The notes under the pieces are model-generated. The model was not told where the DNA came from. It saw nothing but the letters and a program-made list of their open reading frames with translations, and made no database searches. Below are positions 1 through 5,802 of a stretch of 5,802 nucleotides of DNA, piece after piece; the stretch's first letter is position 1; every line of letters starts with the position of its first letter. The stretch spans positions 1-5,802 of the forward strand of contig JARBUQ010000329.1 in NCBI GenBank assembly GCA_029239545.1, given 5' to 3'. Source of the DNA: Paenibacillus sp. GTDB taxonomy: Bacteria; Bacillota; Bacilli; Paenibacillales; NBRC-103111. The translations under genes were made by a program, and so were the position numbers.

Positions 1-434
1 TAGTCCTGGCGTGCATTATGGTCTACATTACATTGGGACCCATATTCGGGGCGATAACTGAGTTTGGTCCGCAGGAAGCAGCCAAACAGGCAGAATCTCC
101 CTATGAACAGTGGAGATTAGTGAAGTTAGGTGATTATTTTGAGCATGTGGATTTTTTGTCCGTCTATCAATGGTTATCCGGTGCCTGTATTCGTATCAGC
201 TTCTCGTTATTCGTTCTCGCTGACTTATTTCCTTTCAAAAGCGAGAAAAAGCGAACTTGGTTTCTAGTGTTGATTTTGCTCAGCTATACAGGAATTGCTT
301 TGATTCCTTTTAATGAATACCTGTTCTATCTGTGGATGTATAAGATCTATGTGCCAATATCATTAGTAAGTGTAATGGTGATGTTTAGTTTGTGGTTTGT
401 ACTATCACTGGTAAGAAAACCGCAAAGGGGGTAA
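1..434 (+). CDS. Spore germination permease, GerAB/YndE-like B subunit (3' part only)
   Basis: This is the C-terminal part of a germinant-receptor B subunit, an integral membrane protein of the amino acid/polyamine transporter-like (GerAB/ArcD/ProY) family. It acts in the spore inner membrane with the A and C subunits and is thought to help bind the germinant. The frame is open from base 3 to the TAA at 432-434 (143 residues). The ATG at 18 is internal: codons before it read VLACI in frame, and the family is usually about 360 residues, so roughly 220 are missing upstream. Family signatures counted from that ATG are GPIFGAITEFGP (7-18), EQWRLVKLGDYFEHVDF (30-46) and QWLSGACIRIS (51-61). Hydrophobic segments lie at about 1-14, 50-71, 80-98 and 101-132, followed by a short basic tail (RKPQRG). 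It is the first visible gene of a tight operon, 7 bp before the A subunit. The family call is firm; the ligand cannot be told. Confidence 0.92.
   Translation, partial: VLACIMVYITLGPIFGAITEFGPQEAAKQAESPYEQWRLVKLGDYFEHVDFLSVYQWLSGACIRISFSLFVLADLFPFKSEKKRTWFLVLILLSYTGIALIPFNEYLFYLWMYKIYVPISLVSVMVMFSLWFVLSLVRKPQRG
424..431 (+). promoter_or_regulatory. Shine-Dalgarno site for the GerA-type A subunit
   Basis: AAAGGGGG differs from the ideal AAAGGAGG at one position, which still allows a G-U pair. It ends 10 bases before the ATG at 442. It lies inside the last codons of the B-subunit gene, so ribosomes finishing that gene would arrive on top of it. This supports 442 as the start and suggests coupled translation. 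Confidence 0.75.
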
Positions 435-441
435 GGCGATC

Positions 442-1923
442 ATGAATCAGCAAGTTGAGGATACCTCAGCCATCTGGACGGAAAAAAAGCTTAGAGAAAC
501 GTTTTGTCACTCCTCAGATGTACAGATATTATCGATCCAACTGGATCAGCATGCTTCCTCTAACATCATACTGGCTTATGGAGAAGGATTGTGCGATACA
601 AGACTAATCGGGGAGGTCGTACTTCCCGAATTGAACAAGTTAAATGGTTCTAACAGTTTTGCAGCCATGAAGAATGAACACGTCTATGGAGCATTGCCGC
701 TCATTTCATTGGAAGGGTATGACTCTCCGGAACAATTGGCGGAATGGGTATTTCAGGGAGATCTTCTTGTTCTGCTGCCAGAGACCGGGTCCCTATATAA
801 ACTGAACATCTGTAATCGCCCCCAGCGGACACCGGAAGAATCCAGCATTGAAATCTCTATTAAGGGACCCCGAGATGGCTTTGTAGAAGATATTATCACA
901 AATGTGGCTTTGGTTCGCAAAAGGCTCCGCAGCAATTCCTTATGCTACGAGACCTCTACATTAGGAAGAAGGACAAAGACGAGAGTTGGCCTGCTGTACA
1001 TTCAAGACATTGCTTCCCAAAGTGTGTTAACGGATGTGAAGAAACGGTTGGCAAGCATTGACGTAGATGGAGTCTACAGTATCGGGCAGCTTGAGGAAAT
1101 GCTCGCGGACAGCAAGTATTCTTTGCTTCCATTGTTTGATACAACTGGACGCCCTGACTTTATTGTAAGCTGCTTGCTGGCAGGAAGATTTGCCATTATT
1201 TTGGACGGAAATCCTATCGTGTTAGTAGGACCAGCTACTTTGTCTCTCTTGTTGAAATCCCCGGAGGACAGTTACTTTAATTTTTATTACGTTTCACTAG
1301 CGAGAGCGATAAGGTTCTTAAGCTTTTTTTTGACCCTTCTGCTGCCAGGCATCTGGGCGGCACTGACAGCGTTCCATCAAGATCAAATTCCATTTCGGTT
1401 ATTAGCGACCATCACGGTAGGTCGTCTAGGGCTCCCTTTTTCTCCTCAAATGGAATTGTTGCTTCTGCTTGTGCTGCTCGAGATATTTCGTGAGGCGGGG
1501 CTGCGTCTTCCGAGTTCGATCGGGCAAACGTTAACCGTGATAGGAGGGTTAATTATTGGAGATGCTTCTATTCGTGCAGGATTAGTTTCCCCTTCTGTTG
1601 TAGTAGTCGGAGCGGTTACTGCCGTGGCAGGAGCAACCTTGGTTAATCAATCGTTATCCTCTGCTGTGAGCGTCCTTCGCATCTGTATATTTCTGATCGC
1701 CTCGATCCTCGGGGTATACGGATTGCTGCTTGGCATCATCTTGTTTTTTGCTTATTTGTCCCGACTGCGCTCCTTCGGCGTTCCTTATATGACGCCCCTG
1801 TCCCCGCCTCATTTTAAGGAGATGTTCAAATCATTTCTGAAAATTCCTTGGGGAAAAATGAAATCGAGGCCGCAAGAACTGGCTACCACTGATCCGACAA
1901 GCCAGGAGGATGATGTGAAGTGA
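442..1923 (+). CDS. Spore germination protein, GerA family (A subunit of a germinant receptor)
   Basis: This is the A subunit of a nutrient germinant receptor, a spore inner-membrane protein that works with the B and C subunits. It has 493 residues, normal for the family. The soluble N-terminal region (about 1-285) carries the signature EISIKGPRDGFVED (137-150) and TTGRPD (234-239), where canonical members usually read TERPD. The membrane region follows. Hydrophobic segments lie at about 289-310, 337-349, 362-380, 384-402 and 411-438. The signature EIFREAGLRLP (347-357) is followed by GQTLTVIGGLIIGDA (361-375) and AGLVSPS (379-385). The C-terminal tail (about 440-493) is hydrophilic. The ATG at 442 has a good SD and sits 7 bp after the upstream stop; the stop codon overlaps the next start. 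The residues Gly236 and Asp374 and the LVNQSL motif (400-405) suggest a GerA subfamily that I recall from Paenibacillus, not the classical B. subtilis GerAA type. The germinant is unknown. Confidence 0.95.
   Translation: MNQQVEDTSAIWTEKKLRETFCHSSDVQILSIQLDQHASSNIILAYGEGLCDTRLIGEVVLPELNKLNGSNSFAAMKNEHVYGALPLISLEGYDSPEQLAEWVFQGDLLVLLPETGSLYKLNICNRPQRTPEESSIEISIKGPRDGFVEDIITNVALVRKRLRSNSLCYETSTLGRRTKTRVGLLYIQDIASQSVLTDVKKRLASIDVDGVYSIGQLEEMLADSKYSLLPLFDTTGRPDFIVSCLLAGRFAIILDGNPIVLVGPATLSLLLKSPEDSYFNFYYVSLARAIRFLSFFLTLLLPGIWAALTAFHQDQIPFRLLATITVGRLGLPFSPQMELLLLLVLLEIFREAGLRLPSSIGQTLTVIGGLIIGDASIRAGLVSPSVVVVGAVTAVAGATLVNQSLSSAVSVLRICIFLIASILGVYGLLLGIILFFAYLSRLRSFGVPYMTPLSPPHFKEMFKSFLKIPWGKMKSRPQELATTDPTSQEDDVK
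1904..1909 (+). promoter_or_regulatory. Shine-Dalgarno site deciding the GTG start of the C subunit
   Basis: A perfect AGGAGG lies 10 bases before the GTG at 1920. Between them are ATG codons at 1910 and 1913 and a GTG at 1915, but each runs into a stop within a few codons. Only the GTG at 1920 opens the long lipoprotein frame, and it does so directly with a signal peptide. The site lies within the last codons of the A-subunit gene. Confidence 0.85.
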
Positions 1924-3065
1924 AAGCAATCCTGCGTGCAGGGGCGACTTTGGTTATATTTTTGTTATTATCGGGCTGTTGGAACTCCAAGGACATTCAG
2001 AAATTATCCTATGTGACGGCAATTGGCTTGGATTATAAGGACGGTCAGTTTATTACCTATGCTCAAATTTTGAATTTTACTAATGTGGCTAAGACTGAGA
2101 ATACCAACATTGGACAAAATGTTCCAGTCTGGATTGGAAAAGGAGTAGGGAAGACGATGACTGAATCGTTTACTTCCCTCTACGCTACTGCCCAGGAGCA
2201 AATTTTATGGGGACATGTCAAAGTCATTATTGGGACAGAAGATATTATGAAGAAGGGGTTAGGCGAAGCGTATGATATGATCAATCGTTATCGGGAGATT
2301 CGATATAACATATTGCTGTATGGAACGAAGGAGCCTCTAATTGACCTTTTAACTGAAAAATCAATCTTTAACATGTCGCCACTGGACACATTGATTTACT
2401 TGCCCGAGCGAATTTATGCCCAACGCTCATTTATTATTCCGGAATATGGGTTCAAATCCATTGCCAAGCTGAGAGAGCCCAGCGAGCCCGTTTGGCTTCC
2501 TTCCATTAAACTGAATCGGGATGTATGGCTGGAAGATAAGAAGGAGAAAAAAATGTTCGAGATTGATGGAGCTTATTTCTTCAGGAAAGGGACCGTGTCG
2601 GGGTGGCTATCCGAAGAAAATATGCGCGGCGTACGCTGGTTTCAGAAGAAGTTTGTTCGTTCTCCTCTCAATATCATGGAAGAGGGTAAGCCGATCGCGG
2701 GACTAATTGTGAATAAAACGGACTACAAAAGAAACCCCATATTCCAGCAAGGTAAGGTTAAGTATAACGTGAGCTTGGAAATAAAGGCTCAGATCGAAGA
2801 ACTTGCACAGGATATCTCGATGAAAGAGCTAGAGGAACGAACAGAGAAGGTTATAGCGGACGAGGTGAGGGCAACGTTCAAAAAAGGCTTGGAGATCAAA
2901 TCGGATGTTCTTCATTTGGACGATGAGCTTTACCGCAATCACCACAAGAAATGGTTGGAGTACTCCAATAAAGAAAGCTTTACATTTACCGATGAGACCT
3001 TGAATCGAATTAATGTTCATGTAAAAATTACCAACACCGGTAAATATAAAGGAAGAACGAATTAA
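1920..3065 (+). CDS. Ger(x)C family spore germination lipoprotein (C subunit)
   Basis: This is the lipoprotein subunit of a germinant receptor, anchored to the outer face of the spore inner membrane and needed for receptor function in characterised systems. It has 381 residues, normal for the family. The N-terminus is a lipoprotein signal: basic K2 and R6, a hydrophobic stretch at about 7-18, and the lipobox LSGC with Cys20 as the predicted lipidated residue, followed by the WNSKDIQKL stretch typical of the family. The N-terminal domain contains YVTAIGLDY (31-39) and GHVKVIIGTEDI (98-109). The middle domain has DGAYFFRKGTVSGWLSEEN (216-234). The C-terminal domain ends in the beta strand INVHVKITNTG (364-374). 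The start is GTG, overlapping the A-subunit stop by 4 bases (GTGA), which points to translational coupling. It is the last gene of the operon; the next gene is convergent. No disruption is visible. Confidence 0.95.
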   Translation: MKAILRAGATLVIFLLLSGCWNSKDIQKLSYVTAIGLDYKDGQFITYAQILNFTNVAKTENTNIGQNVPVWIGKGVGKTMTESFTSLYATAQEQILWGHVKVIIGTEDIMKKGLGEAYDMINRYREIRYNILLYGTKEPLIDLLTEKSIFNMSPLDTLIYLPERIYAQRSFIIPEYGFKSIAKLREPSEPVWLPSIKLNRDVWLEDKKEKKMFEIDGAYFFRKGTVSGWLSEENMRGVRWFQKKFVRSPLNIMEEGKPIAGLIVNKTDYKRNPIFQQGKVKYNVSLEIKAQIEELAQDISMKELEERTEKVIADEVRATFKKGLEIKSDVLHLDDELYRNHHKKWLEYSNKESFTFTDETLNRINVHVKITNTGKYKGRTN

Positions 3066-3089
3066 TGGCAGCAGCCTGCCTTGGATACC

Positions 3090-3117
3090 AAAAACCCGAC
3101 TGCTGATCGCAGTCGGG
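3090..3117 (-). terminator. Intrinsic terminator of the heparinase II/III-family gene
   Basis: A perfect 9-bp inverted repeat (CCCGACTGC at 3095-3103, GCAGTCGGG at 3109-3117) has a 5-base loop. Read on the minus strand, it begins 12 bases after the lyase stop codon and is followed at once by TTTTT (complement of 3090-3094), the textbook form. Read on the plus strand, the stem is followed by CCCAAGTC with no T-tract, so it should not efficiently stop transcripts of the ger operon. Confidence 0.88.
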
Positions 3118-3129
3118 CCCAAGTCTACA

Positions 3130-4203
3130 TTAAGGAATGGTCTTAACTAACACATCGTCGAATCTCACTTGGGCTTTCGAAGCATGCAAGCTGAATCCGC
3201 CTTTCGACAGCAAGGTGTCGTAGGCAGTGAGCTCCTCCGTTCCATTCACATAGAACTTCAAGATTCCTCCGTCTGCAACGGCTTTGAATGTATAGAAGGT
3301 TCCCGTGTTGAAGGTGTAAGCCTTCTCTGCTAATACGACTGGAGTAGCATCTGCACGAAGTCCGCTCACCACTCTCTCGATGCGAAGCTTACGGGCTGTA
3401 CCATCATTGTATACAATGAATCGGTATCCGTCGTTGCCTCCCAGGGAGCGGGTTACAATACCAGCGCGTCCAGGGGCTGCTCCCCATGCAGCTACCTTTA
3501 CTTTGGCCTCTGCAAGGGTATCCTTCCAATCATTCTGCACTTTGGAGCTGATCTCCGAATTGGCTTCATTCAGGCTGTCCGAGTACAGCTCATAGCTGTT
3601 GATCAGGAAATGTCCTTTGCCAACCTTCCACTTATCGCCATCAGCAAGCTCCGTTACCTTCACATTGTCGAAGTAGGCATCCCTTCTGTGGGCATACAGT
3701 CCGGAATAGCCCATGAAGACATCGGAATCGTAAGCTGTGAGTTTAAGCACATTATCCACATAAAATTTAAGCACATTTCCGCTGACAACAGCTTTTAACG
3801 TATATTTGGTATTGGTGGTCATCGTAAAGCTGATATTGGCCAGAACAGTAGAAGTTCCGTTGAAGTTCTTAACGATCTGCAGCTGTGGCGTACCGCCGTT
3901 GGTATAATACTGGAACAAATAGTTGTTGGTCGAATCCTGATATCTCGCATACAGGCCAACACCATTATAGCTGCCATTGGCACCGACTGTAGTTACATCC
4001 GATTGGACCAGGACGTCCGACCATTTGCTCTCGGTAACTACCGCTTTGCTCAATCCGGCGCTATTGGATTCCCGATATACCTTGGAGCCGCCTTGTGTAT
4101 CAATACTCCAGGTTCCGACTACCTCTTTCCAGCCTGTCTCCAAGCTATCCTCGAAATCCCAGTTTTGACTTGTCAAACCAACGATATCGAAATCATCGGT
4201 CAA
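3130..4203 (-). repeat. Protein-level tandem repeat: two concanavalin-like domains in the lyase
   Basis: The last third of the lyase holds two related domains, residues about 534-718 and 719-890. The best matching blocks are residues 667-718 and 837-890. Both read YT(L/F)KAV..G..LKFYV(D/N), then LTAYD, then a Gly-rich turn with LYAH or LHAS, then FD(N/D)V.V. The DNA is diverged, so this is an old domain duplication and not a recent tandem copy. Such domains are usually sugar-binding or structural add-ons on secreted carbohydrate-active enzymes. Confidence 0.7.
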
Positions 4204-5802
4204 AACTGTTGTGCCGGTCGTAGGGATGGCTGCTCCGCCAACCGTAATAAAGTTTCCGCTAACTGAGAACGTGATTGTACTGTCATTCAATTTTACGGAA
4301 GTAACTCCTGGTGCGTAGATTGTGATGCTTGGAGTTAAGAGATCGCTTGAATACAGATTGAGCGTTGCGCCGCTATAACGAACGGACAGATTCTGAACGG
4401 TCGCTGTAGCGCTAATCAGGTTCGTTGTTCCGTCTTTCAGCAAGGTTCCTTTGGCAATAGAGGTGCTGACCAGGCTGCCGCCCGAAGTTTTCTCAATGTA
4501 AGCCAATTCACCATTATAATTGTATGCGCCGAAGCTGCGTGTTCCAGGGTTTGTTTCATGTGACAAATAGTAGGCCGATATATTCCCGCTATTGCCAGTG
4601 TCATGGCCGATTTCTAGAGCGGTTGCTACGGATGCAGCAACTCCTGTAGTCAGACGCGTTACGGTAACATTCTTGTTGGAGCCGTTCGGCTCAGGATACA
4701 GTACCGTATCGAATGAGGTCGTACCGGTAGCCGTGCGGCCAAAGCTCAAATATTGTACGTTGCTCTGCACCACATCGCCTGTATGGGAATAATAGCCGTC
4801 AGTTTGGACGGTGGCCGTTAATGTGGAAGGATCGGCAGGAACGACCTTCACATTCGCTTCATCCGAAAAGCTCGTACTGGCACGCTTGGTTGTAGCATCA
4901 AGGCTGACAGTCGTCGGCATGAAATGCCATAATTGTCGATATGTCTCGGATGTTGTTCCGCCTGTCATAAGATCGGATACGATCCAGAAGTCCGGCTTGG
5001 CGAAGAACACTTTGCGGTTGTGATTAATCGGAAGATAATCCTGATGACGACCGTGATAGAAGTCGAACCCGTCATTGGATAACCATTTGATCGCAGAACG
5101 GTTGAGATTGCCCTGCGGAGAATTGCTGACTTCTATTGTATTGTGGGCTCTTGTTGATTGGCGCAGCCAGTTGCTCGAGGCAATATTATTGTAGTTATTT
5201 ACACCTGGATCAACAATCAATCGTTTGCCAAAGGCATACATCATGAGACTCAAATCATCCGGATGATTATGGGAGCCGGTATAATCGGTGTCCTCATTCT
5301 CGATAACCATATACTTGTCGTTCGTATTCCAACCTGTCTTCATGATGGCGAAGCTGTTCGGATAGAAGACTGATTTGTTCGGAACGGTGCCAGCTGCTCC
5401 TTTGGTTGCGATAAATTCGAAATCATCACGTCCATAGTAGCCTGAATAGTCGCTCATGAAGCCGGTTATATCCATGCTTTTCGATGCGGTATCCCCAATC
5501 AATGGCATCTCGAAGTTGGGCAGGGACAGGTCCATCAGAACTTCTCCGCCTCTTTCGAGCAATTCGGATAGATCCTGAAGAACGGTATATCCGTTCATGG
5601 CAGCGAGCTTCTGCAGACGGTTGGCTAGGCTGAGCGAATACAGGTGGTAGTTTTCCGCAGGCTCAATGTTCATGCCATCGCCCTTCATATTTTTGGCCAT
5701 GTACTTGTAAGTGGCTCCTTCAGAGCGCATTCTCCAGCTTTCGGCGTCTTTGAACTCAGGGAAGTACGCGCCTGCCCCGTATATAGACCAGGCAATACTC
5801 AT
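3130..5802 (-). CDS. Heparinase II/III-family polysaccharide lyase with two C-terminal concanavalin-like domains (5' end outside window)
   Basis: This is a probable exported lyase that cleaves acidic polysaccharide by beta-elimination; the substrate is not identifiable. The visible 890 residues begin with a Met codon at the window edge, almost certainly internal: there is no signal peptide, and most of the alpha/alpha toroid with its Asn/His motif is missing. Residues 1-100 look like the end of the toroid. Tyr52, in ENYHLY, matches the position of the catalytic Tyr. The Hepar_II_III domain follows: SHNHPDD gives His178 and His180, IVDPG gives Asp198 and TRAHNTI gives His220. These map onto the catalytic His406 and the zinc ligands His408, Asp426 and His464 of Pedobacter heparinase II, as I remember them; the His-Asp spacing of 18 is identical. 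Beta-sandwich regions run to about 530. Two homologous concanavalin/LamG- or DUF1080-like domains follow (about 534-718 and 719-890), each with LKFYV and LTAYD. No C-terminal anchor motif is visible. The gene has its own terminator. Confidence 0.87.
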   Translation of the reverse strand: MSIAWSIYGAGAYFPEFKDAESWRMRSEGATYKYMAKNMKGDGMNIEPAENYHLYSLSLANRLQKLAAMNGYTVLQDLSELLERGGEVLMDLSLPNFEMPLIGDTASKSMDITGFMSDYSGYYGRDDFEFIATKGAAGTVPNKSVFYPNSFAIMKTGWNTNDKYMVIENEDTDYTGSHNHPDDLSLMMYAFGKRLIVDPGVNNYNNIASSNWLRQSTRAHNTIEVSNSPQGNLNRSAIKWLSNDGFDFYHGRHQDYLPINHNRKVFFAKPDFWIVSDLMTGGTTSETYRQLWHFMPTTVSLDATTKRASTSFSDEANVKVVPADPSTLTATVQTDGYYSHTGDVVQSNVQYLSFGRTATGTTSFDTVLYPEPNGSNKNVTVTRLTTGVAASVATALEIGHDTGNSGNISAYYLSHETNPGTRSFGAYNYNGELAYIEKTSGGSLVSTSIAKGTLLKDGTTNLISATATVQNLSVRYSGATLNLYSSDLLTPSITIYAPGVTSVKLNDSTITFSVSGNFITVGGAAIPTTGTTVLTDDFDIVGLTSQNWDFEDSLETGWKEVVGTWSIDTQGGSKVYRESNSAGLSKAVVTESKWSDVLVQSDVTTVGANGSYNGVGLYARYQDSTNNYLFQYYTNGGTPQLQIVKNFNGTSTVLANISFTMTTNTKYTLKAVVSGNVLKFYVDNVLKLTAYDSDVFMGYSGLYAHRRDAYFDNVKVTELADGDKWKVGKGHFLINSYELYSDSLNEANSEISSKVQNDWKDTLAEAKVKVAAWGAAPGRAGIVTRSLGGNDGYRFIVYNDGTARKLRIERVVSGLRADATPVVLAEKAYTFNTGTFYTFKAVADGGILKFYVNGTEELTAYDTLLSKGGFSLHASKAQVRFDDVLVKTIP

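Noticed and set aside
483..489. A AAA AAG slippery heptamer in the correct frame near the start of the GerA gene, as a possible programmed -1 frameshift
   Set aside because: The -1 frame meets a TAG at 492-494, right after the slip site. I checked for no downstream stimulatory structure, and Lys-Lys codons make this heptamer by chance.
3067..3080. Small hairpin GGCAG-CAGC-CTGCC just after the C-subunit stop, as a possible ger operon terminator
   Set aside because: The stem is only 5 bp and is followed by TTGGATACC, not a T-tract. It is too weak to call a terminator.
2829..3122. Open frame of 97 codons on the minus strand across the end of the C-subunit gene
   Set aside because: It is antisense to the conserved C-terminal domain of the Ger(x)C protein and runs through the lyase terminator. 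It has no recognisable product.
3380..5373. Several plus-strand open frames of 60-90 codons within the lyase gene
   Set aside because: They are antisense shadows of a well-conserved coding frame and show no family motifs.
1..5802. Functional link between the germination operon and the polysaccharide lyase
   Set aside because: They are convergently transcribed with a terminator between them and share no visible regulatory site. Adjacency alone does not support a joint system.
5800..5802. Met codon at the right edge as the true start of the lyase
   Set aside because: There is no signal peptide, and most of the toroid and its catalytic Asn/His motif would be absent. By analogy with heparinase II numbering, roughly 200 or more residues should lie upstream.

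Overview
The window looks like chromosomal DNA from an endospore-forming Gram-positive bacterium, most likely Paenibacillus or a close relative. This rests on three things: a GerA-type spore germinant receptor operon, strong Shine-Dalgarno (SD) sites, and a large secreted-type polysaccharide lyase with tandem C-terminal lectin-like domains, an architecture common in Paenibacillus. The genus is an inference from protein style; there is no rRNA or other marker here.

Plus strand, 1-3065: the 3' part of a germinant-receptor operon. The order is B subunit (GerAB-like permease; only its C-terminal 143 residues are present), A subunit (GerAA-like, complete, 493 aa) and C subunit (Ger(x)C lipoprotein, complete, 381 aa). 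The genes are packed tightly: 7 bp between B and A, and a 4-bp GTGA overlap between A and C. Each downstream SD lies inside the preceding coding sequence, so translational coupling is likely. In the known family the three proteins form one receptor complex in the spore inner membrane that senses nutrients and starts germination. The operon promoter, expected to be a forespore sigma-G type, lies upstream of the window.

Minus strand, 5802-3130: the C-terminal 890 residues of a heparinase II/III-family polysaccharide lyase, running off the right edge. It carries the His/His/Asp/His catalytic and metal constellation, a long beta-sandwich region and two homologous concanavalin-like domains at the C-terminus. 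Its N-terminus (signal peptide and most of the alpha/alpha toroid) is outside the window.

The two units converge on a 64-bp gap (3066-3129). It holds one intrinsic terminator whose T-tract serves only the lyase gene. No canonical terminator for the ger operon is visible. The convergent layout gives no evidence that the two units work together. I found no RNA gene, mobile element, CRISPR array or gene-free stretch over 300 bp. I also saw no clearly undescribed system. The points most worth a second look are the divergent GerA motifs, the B-A-C gene order, the one-sided terminator and the unassigned substrate of the lyase.
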